From: PHAA01 sp022706565
GTDB lineage: Bacteria; Bacillota; Syntrophomonadia; Syntrophomonadales; Syntrophomonadaceae
NCBI GenBank assembly: GCA_040769385.1
Contig: JAXGLD010000002.1
Location: forward strand, 124,001 to 188,000
Direction of reading: 5' to 3'
DNA length: 64,000 bases
Shown: in pieces, positions 17,870 through 27,865 of the stretch
Layout: each line of letters opens with the position of its first letter
How positions within the stretch are numbered: position 1 is the stretch's first letter
Position numbers and translations under genes: made by a program
The notes under the pieces: generated by a model
Database searches by the model: none
What the model was told of the DNA's origin: nothing
What the model saw: only the letters and a program-made list of their open reading frames with translations

Positions 17870-20800
17870 TCAAAGCGTCTCCATCACTTCCAGCAGGCTC
17901 TGGTAGCTGTCCACATCATGGTATTTCACACCGCTTGTGGAAATCTTATTAAACAATTTCTTTGCACAAGTAATTTTCGCTTGTTCAATCGGTCGGAGTT
18001 CAAGGCTGTCCATCGTTCCTTTTGTTTCAGCAATGAAGAAGATATGCTTCACTGAACCCTTCTTAAATGAAATCGCCCAGTCTGGGGAGTAATTTCCCAC
18101 AGGTGTTGGGATATAGAACCCACGAGGCCCTCTGGGCAGTTTGGCATAGACAATCACCTCGTCGGCGACATCCAAGTCTTGGACAAACTTTCGTTCAACG
18201 CTGTCAATAGCCGTTCCGTCTGTGAAAACGTAATCCTGTATAGCGTGTTTAGCCTTAAACGCTTTCGCATACTCGTCGGAGGCGCGGCTCATGTTAAAAA
18301 TGTCCTGTGAATAGGGTTCCTCAGCGCTTGGTGTATAAGTAATATGTTCCACCACAACCGACGCTTTTTGACGATTGATGATTCCTGCAACTTTGGTAAT
18401 AAACTCCTCTGGGTTTTCTCGAAACAGCCATAGTTTTTCACGTTTAATACCACTTAGAATCGCTGTAACTGTCCGGCGCGTAAGTGTGGTACCTTCGGCA
18501 ATTTTGCCTATAAGGTCATACTCGGCAAAACTGCCCTGCGCACGATTAAGTTTTTTGGTTTCGGTATGCTCAACATTAAAATCTGTGCCTATCTGTTCTC
18601 CTTTCGTTAAGGTGTACGACAAGCGGGCAACCCGCAGTTCGCTATTTATGGCAACAACGGACTTTTCAATGAGTTCTGCGCTATCAAACTCTACAGTGTA
18701 TGCATACTTCTTGTTGATGCGCTCCCACAATTCCTTGAAGTCCTTCCAGTTTTCATTTAGCGGGTTATCCTTGACTTTCGTTTCGTGTCCATTACCCGCA
18801 ATTTCTTTCAGGATGCTTGGATCAAATATAGCTTGAACAAGCTTATGGATGTTTTCTGCAAGCGGTGCCAGTTCTTCATCAAGCGGGGCAAGACTACCCG
18901 AGGCAGCGTCATTTCGGTAAGCGTCAGTGACTTCGCCCTGCTTAGTGATATAACCGTTTGAGCGGAGATATACAAAAATCTCCTGAGCCTCGGTTTGCGT
19001 TATTGTTCGGGGCACCCCGTCCAAGAAGAAGGTTTTGTTTGCAAAGTAATCCACACTTGCTTTCGTCGGACGCTCGTAAAGGTCGGACTTGATCTCACTT
19101 TGCAATTCTGCCACAAACCCTGCATAGCTTTCACTGGCGACTACTGTCAGGACATTTATGCCGTGGACATAGCTTTCACCGCAGGCGTCAATATCCTGCC
19201 GTTCGCCGTTGATGTTTACACACAGGCGCAGACCGCGACCCACCTCCTGCCGTTTTGCCGTGGTGTTATCTGAGTGCTTCAAGGTGCAAATTTGGAATAC
19301 GTTGGGGTTATCCCAACCTTCTCGCAGCGCGGAGTGCGAGAATATGAACCTGGTTGGTTCTTCTAAGGAAAGCAAACGTTCCTTATTTTTAAGGATAAGA
19401 TCATAAGCAGAAATATCATCCGAAAACTCGCTTCCACGCTTGACAGTGCTGTTTACGGCCCTTCCCTTTTTGTCTATTGAAAAGTAGCCGCGATGGGTTT
19501 CAGAGGTTTCGATTCCCCGCAGGTAGGTTTGATAAGCCGAAGGAAATAAAGTCAGTCGCTCATTTAGCGCAGCATTATACTCCTCTTCAAAAATACGCCC
19601 ATATTCACCGAGGATTTCCTCACCATCTTCGCCATATTGACGGTATTTAGCCACCTCGTCAATGAAAAAGAGAGACAGGCACTTTATACCTTGCTCGAAC
19701 AGTTTCTCTTCTTTGTCAAAATGTGAAGATATGGTCTCGCGAATTTGGATGCGCCGGATATCATCCTCGTTAACGTTACCGCTAGCTTCACCTGCTGCCA
19801 AGCTATCGCCGTTGGAGAATGTAACTACAGATCTTATCGGGTCTACCTCGGCAACAGAGACTCCTTTGTATTCCTCTAAACCGTTTGATGCTGTGTAAAG
19901 ACTGTCACCCACACCAAGGGTTTGAATTTCACGTTTAATACCACTGCCACGTTTTACTTCGAACTCCAAGCGGGCACGTGGCGGCTTCTTGCGGTCAATC
20001 ACTATATCGGCAAGGTACATATACCTGTTTTTACCGCTCAAATTTTTAAGTTCAAAACCTTTAACCTCAATTTTCTTAACAAGCTTCTTTTTAAAAGCAT
20101 CAAACGCGTCAAGAACGTAGACCAAGTTGTGTGAGGTTTTATGGGTTGCAGAGTAGTTCAGGGAAAACAGTGGATTGAAGTTTTTCTTCAATGCATTCTG
20201 TGTTGCCAAACCACTCATTTTTTGCGGCTCATCAAGAATGATAATCGGGCGGTTGGCTTTGATAACATCAATCGGACGACGTGAACCGAACTCGTCGCGC
20301 TTGGTGTAGATAATACGGGCCGCTTCGTTGCCACTCCGGCCCTCAACATTCTTCTCCTCGTTCAAAGTGGTATTAAACGCCTGCGTGTTGATTATCATGA
20401 CATTAATACCGGAATTCTGTGAAAACTCATCAAGCTGGTGTAGATTCGAAGAATTATATACGAAGAACCGAGCCTTAAGACCGTACAATTCCATAAAGTG
20501 TTCCTGTGTAATCTCAAAGGTTTTTTTGACCCCCTCGCGGATGGCAATGCTCGGTACGACCACAATGAACTTGCTCCACCCATATGCCTTGTGAAGTTCA
20601 AACATTGTTTTTAAATAGACGTAGGTTTTGCCAGTGCCGGTTTCCATTTCAACATCGAGCGAAACAGCACCAAGCCCTTGAACAAGCTCATTGGAAAGCT
20701 TGATATTATTTGCCATCTGAACACCACGGATATTTTTGAGAAGCTGTTCCCTGGTCACCTCAACATCTGCATTGCGGTAAGCAGTCTCAAACTCTTCCAT

Positions 20801-20977
20801 TGTTTGCTCTGTTTCGTCTTCAAACATTGACCCCTGTGCAGGTATCGGCTTTGGCTTTGTAGTGCCCACGTCGCGGCGGTATCTGGATACGCCATAATTA
20901 GGCTGTCCGGCGAATACCTTGACTACACTTTCTGCAGCTTCCGTCTGGAAAGACTGTATTTTAAACTGAAGTTTCAT
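17870..20977 (-). CDS. res: Type III restriction enzyme helicase-nuclease subunit (Res)
   Basis: 1035 residues. The superfamily 2 helicase shows Walker A METGTGKT (~115), a DEPQKM box (~250) and the late motif HSALREGWDNPNVF with GRGLRL. The C-terminal endonuclease has YSPDWAI (~964) and IAETKG (~986), the PD...ExK pair of type III Res proteins. With Mod it should form the ATP-dependent enzyme that cuts DNA after recognising two unmethylated sites. The ATG directly follows the Mod stop, and its ribosome site lies inside the mod end. Confidence 0.92.
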   Translation of the reverse strand: MKLQFKIQSFQTEAAESVVKVFAGQPNYGVSRYRRDVGTTKPKPIPAQGSMFEDETEQTMEEFETAYRNADVEVTREQLLKNIRGVQMANNIKLSNELVQGLGAVSLDVEMETGTGKTYVYLKTMFELHKAYGWSKFIVVVPSIAIREGVKKTFEITQEHFMELYGLKARFFVYNSSNLHQLDEFSQNSGINVMIINTQAFNTTLNEEKNVEGRSGNEAARIIYTKRDEFGSRRPIDVIKANRPIIILDEPQKMSGLATQNALKKNFNPLFSLNYSATHKTSHNLVYVLDAFDAFKKKLVKKIEVKGFELKNLSGKNRYMYLADIVIDRKKPPRARLEFEVKRGSGIKREIQTLGVGDSLYTASNGLEEYKGVSVAEVDPIRSVVTFSNGDSLAAGEASGNVNEDDIRRIQIRETISSHFDKEEKLFEQGIKCLSLFFIDEVAKYRQYGEDGEEILGEYGRIFEEEYNAALNERLTLFPSAYQTYLRGIETSETHRGYFSIDKKGRAVNSTVKRGSEFSDDISAYDLILKNKERLLSLEEPTRFIFSHSALREGWDNPNVFQICTLKHSDNTTAKRQEVGRGLRLCVNINGERQDIDACGESYVHGINVLTVVASESYAGFVAELQSEIKSDLYERPTKASVDYFANKTFFLDGVPRTITQTEAQEIFVYLRSNGYITKQGEVTDAYRNDAASGSLAPLDEELAPLAENIHKLVQAIFDPSILKEIAGNGHETKVKDNPLNENWKDFKELWERINKKYAYTVEFDSAELIEKSVVAINSELRVARLSYTLTKGEQIGTDFNVEHTETKKLNRAQGSFAEYDLIGKIAEGTTLTRRTVTAILSGIKREKLWLFRENPEEFITKVAGIINRQKASVVVEHITYTPSAEEPYSQDIFNMSRASDEYAKAFKAKHAIQDYVFTDGTAIDSVERKFVQDLDVADEVIVYAKLPRGPRGFYIPTPVGNYSPDWAISFKKGSVKHIFFIAETKGTMDSLELRPIEQAKITCAKKLFNKISTSGVKYHDVDSYQSLLEVMETL

Positions 20978-23023
20978 TTACAGCACCCTCCTTATCGTAT
21001 TTGGGCTGTAGGTTGAAAACACTTGCTCGAAGTTGACCATCGCGCTGTCGTTTATAAAACTGCTGTCACGGAACACGGCGTAGTACGGCTTTTTCTTTGC
21101 GATTTCCGTAATCAAGGCGGTATCAACTCTGCCGAAGCAAGCGATCAAGTAGTGATCGTTGATATAGAAGGTATCGCCGTCCCGCCTGATTTTTGCTGAA
21201 AGCGGGATGCCGAGGTCGAGCATAACCTGGAAGAGTAAGTCTTCCTCTGTTCGGTCAGGCTTGATGTTGTCCATGAAGCCCTCTAGATTGAAGCTCATTT
21301 GTGCATATTCTTCGGGCGTGTAGTAAACATCCTTCATATTACTGCTGTCAAGTTTGAGAACCCGGAAGCCAGTATCCAAATTTTCAATGCCGGGCTTGTC
21401 CTTGTTATCTTCTTTAGTTTTCCTTCCGGCGCGACGGATGCGTTCTTTACCTATTTCTGTGAGCAAATGAGGGTTATTGGTTTCGTCACAAATTGATATT
21501 GCACTTCGTATTGTTTGCCTTTCAGCTTCAGTACTAGCTTTACTTAGATTTTCATCAAGATTCTCAGGAAGTTGAACCATTATATATTTTCGTTTTCCAC
21601 CATCTTCAGCATTAAGTTGCATTACTGCATCAGCTGTTGTGGCTGAGCCCGAAAAAAAATCAAGAACTATAAATGCCTCACTCTCAAACAGTGAGATTAG
21701 CAGTTTAAGATATCCTACATTCTTGGGGGCAGAAAAAGGTAACTCAGATACTCCAAACAGATTCTTAATGTAGGTACCTGCACCTGTAGTTGTCAGTTCC
21801 ATGCTATACTTTTGTTTTTTCCCTCTTACTATCGCCTCATACTCGCGATTGACTAATTGGCTTTTAATTCGGATAGTATCGTTAAAATTCTTTTCATATA
21901 TTTTGTCTGATGAGAACTCAAGCGCACGTTTTTCAAACAACTCACGAAATTTATTCTCTGTATATGTGTTTTCCACTAAACGCTCATTGTTGTGCGAATA
22001 ATATTTAACATATCCTTCTGTTATCAACTTTTGATCAATAATATTAAATTCTTCTTTTTTTATAACTAACTGCCTATCTTTTTCACGATAATATACAGAA
22101 TAGTTTTTGTCCGATTCAACATTTGTTACATATTTGTTAAAACTGTTTTCGCCAACTAGCACTCGTTTTCCACTACCATGAACAAAATTCCCGTCTTCAT
22201 CTTCTGTCATATCGCTGGCTCTTTTGGGAACATTTTCAATGAAGTATGCATTGGCTTTGTTCTTTGCATATATTACACAGTATTCTGAACTAACAGAAAT
22301 AAACGCAGAGTTTTTCCTACCTTTTGGATTATTCTCGACAGACAATATGCCAACGAAGTTATATGAGCCCAACACCTCATTACATATCTTCTTCAAATTG
22401 TCAACTTCATTGTCATCAATGCTGATAAAGATCACACCATCATCAGTCAGTAAATCTTTTGCTATACGCAAGCGCGGGTAAATCATGTTTAGCCAATCAG
22501 TGTGAAAACGTCCGTTGCTGTCAAGATTTGGCGTAAGGCGATTACCCTGCTCATCATACTGCCCGTCGCGGCGCAGGAACTCACCTGTTTCCTCAGCAAA
22601 ATCATCCTCGTAAATAAAATCTTTCCCCGTGTTATATGGCGGGTCAATATAAATCATCTTCACCCGGTTCAGGTATGTCTCGCGGAGCAGTTTTAGTACA
22701 TCCAGATTGTCGCCCTCTATGTAAAGATTCTCGGTGTTGTCAAAGTCTACGCTTTCCTCGCGGCAGGGACGTAATGCCGCCGCAATAGGCGCGTTCGCCA
22801 AAAGCACTGACTTTTTCTTGTCCGGCCAAGTAAACTGATAGCGTTCCTCTTTTCCTGACACTACCTGGGTGTTTATTTCCTGTGCGAGAATATCCGCGTC
22901 AATCGCCCGGACAACCACCCCGTTTTCATCAATAGTCTCAGTGACGGCATTGGGGAACATAGAGGCCAGCGCAGCAAATTTTTCATCAGCGAGGTTAGGG
23001 GTAGACATCTTAAGTTTATCCAT
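20978..23023 (-). CDS. mod: Type III DNA adenine methyltransferase (Mod)
   Basis: 681 residues. Catalytic motif IV is DPPYNTGKDFIYEDDF (~128) and the SAM-binding motif I follows far downstream as DFFSGSATTADAV (~456), so the motif order is that of beta-class N6-adenine methyltransferases typical of type III Mod. The ~250 residues between them hold the target recognition region. An N-terminal piece (FTWPDKKKS, ALRPCREESVDF) is standard for the family. It overlaps the DUF4391 gene by 8 bases and abuts res. Confidence 0.93.
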   Translation of the reverse strand: MDKLKMSTPNLADEKFAALASMFPNAVTETIDENGVVVRAIDADILAQEINTQVVSGKEERYQFTWPDKKKSVLLANAPIAAALRPCREESVDFDNTENLYIEGDNLDVLKLLRETYLNRVKMIYIDPPYNTGKDFIYEDDFAEETGEFLRRDGQYDEQGNRLTPNLDSNGRFHTDWLNMIYPRLRIAKDLLTDDGVIFISIDDNEVDNLKKICNEVLGSYNFVGILSVENNPKGRKNSAFISVSSEYCVIYAKNKANAYFIENVPKRASDMTEDEDGNFVHGSGKRVLVGENSFNKYVTNVESDKNYSVYYREKDRQLVIKKEEFNIIDQKLITEGYVKYYSHNNERLVENTYTENKFRELFEKRALEFSSDKIYEKNFNDTIRIKSQLVNREYEAIVRGKKQKYSMELTTTGAGTYIKNLFGVSELPFSAPKNVGYLKLLISLFESEAFIVLDFFSGSATTADAVMQLNAEDGGKRKYIMVQLPENLDENLSKASTEAERQTIRSAISICDETNNPHLLTEIGKERIRRAGRKTKEDNKDKPGIENLDTGFRVLKLDSSNMKDVYYTPEEYAQMSFNLEGFMDNIKPDRTEEDLLFQVMLDLGIPLSAKIRRDGDTFYINDHYLIACFGRVDTALITEIAKKKPYYAVFRDSSFINDSAMVNFEQVFSTYSPNTIRRVL

Positions 23024-23633
23024 TGGAAAATTCCTCCATTTCGTTTTTAAGCTTTTTCACTTCTTCAACCAGCTCCCATTTTCGGCGAGGCTGTTTCTCG
23101 TTCATTGCCTTTTTCTCAAGCGCGGCAATTTTCTTTTTAAGCTTTTCGCGGCATTCATTGGCTATGATGGTTTCATCTAAGCTCTTACCCTTTGTGAGGT
23201 CAATGCTACCAATTTCTGCGATAATATTCTCCCATATTGCCCCGAGGTCAAGCCCGCGTAAGTTTAGCTTCCATTCATGAAGCGATTTGCTCTCTGACAC
23301 AAGAACGCGTTCAGCACGGTAAACGGCAAGACGCACTGTGTCCTCATATTGCAAGACAAATAGCATACGCTGGTCAATCAACTTTGACAAAAGGACAATG
23401 TTCTTCTTGTCGCATTCTGGAGTTTTCAGCGACACCAATATCAAGTAAATCGCCGAAACATCCAGGCTTGCATTGACCGCCAAAGTCTGTGGAGAAATCT
23501 CCGCTACGATTACCAAGCGGTTGATCTGTTCGTCAAACAGTTTGCGATCGTCTGGCTTCGGTTTGAATCTATCGAAAATCGCTTTTTTCGGGAGCGGCTT
23601 TTTAATCTCTGTTGATCGCGGCAGTCCAAACAT
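23016..23633 (-). CDS. DUF4391 protein linked to type III restriction genes
   Basis: A 205-residue protein that starts MFGLPRSTEIKKPLPKKAIF and ends in a charged coiled coil, the pattern of DUF4391. From memory the family is usually found next to type III mod genes and SNF2 helicases, but its activity is not known to me. Here it lies between the SNF2 helicase (10-base gap) and mod (8-base overlap), so it is almost certainly part of the same complex or regulation. No catalytic motif is obvious. Confidence 0.85.
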   Translation of the reverse strand: MFGLPRSTEIKKPLPKKAIFDRFKPKPDDRKLFDEQINRLVIVAEISPQTLAVNASLDVSAIYLILVSLKTPECDKKNIVLLSKLIDQRMLFVLQYEDTVRLAVYRAERVLVSESKSLHEWKLNLRGLDLGAIWENIIAEIGSIDLTKGKSLDETIIANECREKLKKKIAALEKKAMNEKQPRRKWELVEEVKKLKNEMEEFSNG

Positions 23634-23643
23634 TTATGCCACC

Positions 23644-26600
23644 TCACTTTACGGTCAGGAAGCAGACCAGCTCAAAGTCGTCCAGACCGTCAATCGTGTT
23701 CGCAGCCAGGGATATCTGTTTGCCGGAGAGAAAACTGTCGATAGAGTTGTCCTCGTTCAAGTCCACGATGGACTTTACGGCAAAGTACAGAAGGTCCGAA
23801 TAATGGCGCATATTTCTGCCGTCTTTCGTTTCGGCATTGAATTGGTGGCAAAGCTCTTGGTCCGGAACTGATTTACCCTTGCATAGACGCCTGAAAGCGT
23901 CGAGGAGTTTTTTCGGCTGCAGGTGGTCGATATGGATAACCGAGCCATCACGGACGTACACCATATAGAACGGATGAAGCTGGTTCTTGTTCTGCGGGTT
24001 GATGCCCGCATTGCGATTTTTTAAAATGTATATTGTACCATCCGGCGCATCGTCGTTTCCTCTCACAACTGCATGAAGACCGAATGGGACTTTATCGAGG
24101 TTATCGTGGTTCTTGATGTATTCAAGCAGGTCAAGCCTAAACTCATTCAGACCCAAGTCCATAATCGAAACGCCGGATTGCATTTCTTCGATGTCCACGA
24201 CCTCGTTCTGCAGGCGTTCAAGCTGCGCCTTTCGGTATTCCAGGTCGCCCTGCTCCTCGGGGTCAATCGGGTTGTCGTCGCCTGTTGACGTCATAACGGA
24301 AGCTTTCATTCGGGTTTCAACGCGGCCTTTTAATTCAAGGTACTTGTCCAAATCGATATTAGGCCAAAAGTTCACCAGCTGAATCCTGGAGTTGCAGCTA
24401 CCAATACGGTCAATGCGCCCGAATCTTTGGATAATGCGAACGGGGTTCCAATGGATGTCGTAATTGATGCAGAAGTCGCAGTCCTGAAGGTTCTGCCCCT
24501 CGGATATACAGTCCGTAGCGATGAGGATATCTATTTCGGCGGGGTTATTGGGCATCAGTAAAGCTTTGTCCTTTGAAAGCGGCGAAAACAATGTCAGTAT
24601 TGTGTTCATATCAGTGCGCGGCAGTTTGACAGTTGTCCTGCCGTCTGTCGTGCCAGTTATCATGGCCACGTCAATCCCGAACCGCTGCTTCATGAGCGGA
24701 GCGATTTGGGAATAAAGGTAGTCAACTGTATCCGAAAACGCAGAAAATAGCAACACTTTTTTGTTGCCGGGATTAAACGGCCGCTGTATCTTGTCTGAGA
24801 TAATGCCTATCAATGTTTGTAGTTTTCTGTCGAATTCAGGGGTGATGTCCTCGATCATCATTGAGAGCAGTTCGAGGGTTTCAGAGTCCTCGACTAACTT
24901 CTCACGCCAGGACACATAGTCCATATCGGCAAGGTCGATGTCCAGTTTCTTACCCTGATGCTCAAAAAAATCAGTGTTGGCGTCGTCGGCGTCAAATTCA
25001 GTATCAGTGATTTCCTGTGTGTTGATAATCTTGCTGCCACCGCTAGTGAAAGCATCGATGTCGGCAATCGTGCCGTTTATCAGCTTCCTCACCCGGTCAA
25101 TCGTGATGCGGAATGAATATACAGAACTCTCAAGCCGTTTTAGGAGATTGATACACATCAAGCGACGAATGCCGATTTCGCGCCCGGCTCGGTCAATGTT
25201 TACGCTCGGGTCTATGTACTTGGCGCGGCGGCTTTCGAGCAGAAAGTCGGTTGGGATATATACAGCAAGATTTAGCCGCATAAGCTGTTCGTAGATTTCA
25301 TCGTAGTCAATCGCCGATGGTAGGTCGGTCAATTTCGGGCGCAGGGCAAGCGGCTTCATTCTTTCTGGAAACTTGCCTATTTCTTCTATGTTATAGTATT
25401 TCTCAATATGCTTACGGGAACGGGCAATTGTTACGCTGTCAAGTAATGTAAAGAAGTCAAAGTCGAGCGACCGAAGAAGGTTCTCGGTCGTGCGTTCTTC
25501 TGAGTCGAGTTTGCTCCATTTATTAAAGGCAGTTTGAGCGTTGCGAAATATTATATCAATCGGCTTAGCAGTTTCGAGTTTGTCATTTATAAGTTCAGCG
25601 TTACCCTCGTAAGCAAGTTCAAGCTGATGCCTCAGGTCGGAGAACTTATTATTGACTGGCGTTGCAGAGAGCATCAATACTTTTGTTTTCACACCTTTGC
25701 GGATGACCTTGTTCAACAGGGTCAGATAACGGTTCTCGCGCTTTGCATCACCACGTCCCGAATAATCACCGCCGTTTCTAAAGTTATGAGATTCGTCTAT
25801 GACTACCAGGTCGTAGTTGCTCCAGTTAAGTTTCGAGAGGTCTATGCTCCCTGAAAAGCCACGATCTCGAGATAAGTCAGTGTGGTATAGTACGTCGTAT
25901 CGCAAGCGGTCTGAAGCTATAGGATTATTGAGATAGTTTTCCTTGAATGTCAGCCAGTTGTCACCTAGTTTTTTCGGACAAAGCACCAGCACGTTGCGGT
26001 TACGGAGCTCGTAGTATTTTATGACGGCCAAGGCAGTGAATGTCTTACCTAAGCCGACACTGTCGGCAAGGATACATCCGTTATACTTTTCGAGTTTGTT
26101 GATAATTGCAAGAGCCGCGTCTTTTTGAAAACTGTATAGTTTACTCCATATTTTGCTTTCCTTGAACCCTGTCGCCTCGTTCGGCAGTACGTCCTCGTTG
26201 ATATCCTCAAGAAACTCGTTAAAAATATTATAAATGGCTACAAAATAAATGAACTCAGGCGAGTTTTCGTTGTAGGCGGCTGTGATGCCGTCAATAACCT
26301 GTTCGGTTACATCCTGAAGTAGGTTCTTGTCATTCCATATCTGTTCGAACATCTTAACATACTCTCCAGCAAGCGGAGCGTCAATGCGGTTGACCAGGTT
26401 CATTATGTTGTTGCCTCGCTCGCACCCCAAGTCCGAAGTTGTGAACGAATTTAATGGCGAATAGGCTATTGCTTCATTGGGTTTGACCACACTAAGGAAT
26501 CCGCTCATCGCTCCACCGGTTATGTTAGAGCGGAAGCGTACCTTTTTCCGAATCCACTCTGCACACTCGCGGGCAATCGCCTTCTGGGTTAGTTCATTAC

Positions 26601-26874
26601 GCAGCTTGACTTCAAATTCCGTGCCATACAAAGATCGTTCGCGATTAAGCCGAGGGATATAGAACTCACGCTTCTCCTTAGGTGCTGTTTCTTTCAAGAA
26701 GGTCGGTGAAGTAAATACAAAGCGCAGCTCGTCAATCCCATCAAGCTGCTTTTTGAGCGTTTGGTAAGCATATATTGAAAAACAAGCAGCGGCTATCGAT
26801 AATTTATCACCTTTTGATACCGTTGCCGCCAAGTCATCTTTGACGGTTTTAGTCACGTTGTCAAGAATTTGCAT
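23644..26874 (-). CDS. SNF2-family helicase with PLD-like N-terminal domain
   Basis: 1076 residues, first gene of the operon. Residues 1-~220 resemble the phospholipase D-like N-terminus of bacterial HepA-type helicases, but the HxK catalytic motif is absent; AYSPLNSFTTSDLG occupies the place of the usual GSSNFT...GL. The helicase has Walker A ADSVGLGKT (~270), VVIDESHNF (~358), MLSATPVNN, and the late motif IIQRFGRIDRIGS with NYDIHWNPV. A GAGGGAA ribosome site precedes the ATG. It may translocate on DNA to license the restriction enzyme or act as a sensor. Confidence 0.88.
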   Translation of the reverse strand: MQILDNVTKTVKDDLAATVSKGDKLSIAAACFSIYAYQTLKKQLDGIDELRFVFTSPTFLKETAPKEKREFYIPRLNRERSLYGTEFEVKLRNELTQKAIARECAEWIRKKVRFRSNITGGAMSGFLSVVKPNEAIAYSPLNSFTTSDLGCERGNNIMNLVNRIDAPLAGEYVKMFEQIWNDKNLLQDVTEQVIDGITAAYNENSPEFIYFVAIYNIFNEFLEDINEDVLPNEATGFKESKIWSKLYSFQKDAALAIINKLEKYNGCILADSVGLGKTFTALAVIKYYELRNRNVLVLCPKKLGDNWLTFKENYLNNPIASDRLRYDVLYHTDLSRDRGFSGSIDLSKLNWSNYDLVVIDESHNFRNGGDYSGRGDAKRENRYLTLLNKVIRKGVKTKVLMLSATPVNNKFSDLRHQLELAYEGNAELINDKLETAKPIDIIFRNAQTAFNKWSKLDSEERTTENLLRSLDFDFFTLLDSVTIARSRKHIEKYYNIEEIGKFPERMKPLALRPKLTDLPSAIDYDEIYEQLMRLNLAVYIPTDFLLESRRAKYIDPSVNIDRAGREIGIRRLMCINLLKRLESSVYSFRITIDRVRKLINGTIADIDAFTSGGSKIINTQEITDTEFDADDANTDFFEHQGKKLDIDLADMDYVSWREKLVEDSETLELLSMMIEDITPEFDRKLQTLIGIISDKIQRPFNPGNKKVLLFSAFSDTVDYLYSQIAPLMKQRFGIDVAMITGTTDGRTTVKLPRTDMNTILTLFSPLSKDKALLMPNNPAEIDILIATDCISEGQNLQDCDFCINYDIHWNPVRIIQRFGRIDRIGSCNSRIQLVNFWPNIDLDKYLELKGRVETRMKASVMTSTGDDNPIDPEEQGDLEYRKAQLERLQNEVVDIEEMQSGVSIMDLGLNEFRLDLLEYIKNHDNLDKVPFGLHAVVRGNDDAPDGTIYILKNRNAGINPQNKNQLHPFYMVYVRDGSVIHIDHLQPKKLLDAFRRLCKGKSVPDQELCHQFNAETKDGRNMRHYSDLLYFAVKSIVDLNEDNSIDSFLSGKQISLAANTIDGLDDFELVCFLTVK

Positions 26875-27063
26875 ATATGTATTCCCTCATTTATAGAGTT
26901 TTTTTCGTTTACTCAATGCTCCCATTACATTATTTGACAAGCACATAATGATTACCTTTACAATCTCAATATTGATTGAAATCATCTACATATAAGAATA
27001 CGCCCCCCGGAGGTCGCAAATTTGTTTTCTTTAAATTATTCGGGACATATAGGCTGAAACTAA
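26875..27063. other. Upstream region of the five-gene operon
   Basis: About 190 AT-rich bases that must hold the operon promoter. On the minus strand a TTGTCA hexamer and a TTGAGA hexamer are candidate -35 boxes, but neither has a convincing -10 at the right distance. No regulator gene is adjacent. Nothing firmer can be called. Confidence 0.3.
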
Positions 27064-27283
27064 AAATATCCTCCATTTGGTATCATTTCACCCTCTGAAG
27101 GATTCACATAAAAATTATCACATTTTCTCGTAGCGTGCCTTGATTTGATTTTTGTGTCAAGTTCATATAGGGATCGGGTTTTAACATCATATGCAATCAG
27201 TAATTTATTGCCTCGAAAACCAAGCTGTTTTAGCTTCTCAAGGTTATCTAACATGTACTGGAGCACCTACGGAGAGTGTCCAG
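27064..27283 (-). repeat. Second partial copy of the arr 3' end and following sequence (direct repeat with 29973-30191)
   Basis: About 220 bases match 29973-30191 in the same orientation, with many scattered differences. In the arr frame this copy reads GHSP, then a TAG stop, then VLQYMLDNLEKLKQLG, so it is a dead arr fragment. After arr both copies keep a readable second frame (this copy: IAYDVKTRSLYELDTKI and NPSEGEMIPNGGYF) with mostly conservative changes. One extra T near 27225 shifts the frames relative to the other copy. The sequence between 27284 and 27384 shows nothing I recognise. Confidence 0.75.
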
Positions 27284-27384
27284 GAGCCCCTTTCCTTATA
27301 CGCCTAAATTTCCAAAAGACTTGTTAGATTATCCCATCTACACGGTTCACGTTATACTCTCCTGTAGGCCGGTAAACTTCGGGA

Positions 27385-27813
27385 CTAAAGGAATTTCTTT
27401 AACTGTTGAATATTGTTTTCTTCAATTTTGAGCAGCTTTTCCATTAGATTGGTAATGTCCTTTTCGGCTCCTGTATATTTCTTTAAGTTCTCTACAGCAT
27501 CTATTACACCCATGTTACTTCCGATTATTAACATTTCAGCAATATGAGAAGATGTTTTATCGGTAAGGGTTTGCATGTTGATCATCATACAGGTTTTAAT
27601 TTTTTCGAAAGAACTAAGCCCTTTTTCGTCATAACCGTTTTTGTTTAGTAAGGACCTGGCTGCTGTATGGATTTCTTTATATTCCTTATATTGAGCCTCT
27701 AAATGTTTGTTAAATTCAGCATCCTGGACAATGTCCATCAATTGTCTTATCGTATCTACGCCCATTTGAGAGTTCTGATAAATAAAGTTTAATAGTTCCG
27801 CATTACCGTTCAT
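27385..27813 (-). CDS. Helical-bundle protein of unknown function
   Basis: 142 residues from the ATG at 27813 (GGAGG upstream). Predicted to be four long helices with conserved-looking polar faces (MNGNAELLNFIYQNSQMGVD, EYKEIHTAARSLL, MINMQTLTDKTSSHIAEML), resembling ferritin-like or DUF2383-like four-helix bundles found in many Clostridia. Metal ligands are not clear. No neighbour points to a role. Confidence 0.6.
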   Translation of the reverse strand: MNGNAELLNFIYQNSQMGVDTIRQLMDIVQDAEFNKHLEAQYKEYKEIHTAARSLLNKNGYDEKGLSSFEKIKTCMMINMQTLTDKTSSHIAEMLIIGSNMGVIDAVENLKKYTGAEKDITNLMEKLLKIEENNIQQLKKFL

Positions 27814-27865
27814 GGCATCGACCTCCATAGGGATAATATACCCTTATTGAGTTCAAATATTATTA

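Noticed and set aside
14141..26874. DISARM or BREX system
   Set aside because: There is no DrmB/DUF1998, PglZ, BrxC or Lon-like gene; the methyltransferase and nuclease are of the type III Mod/Res kind.
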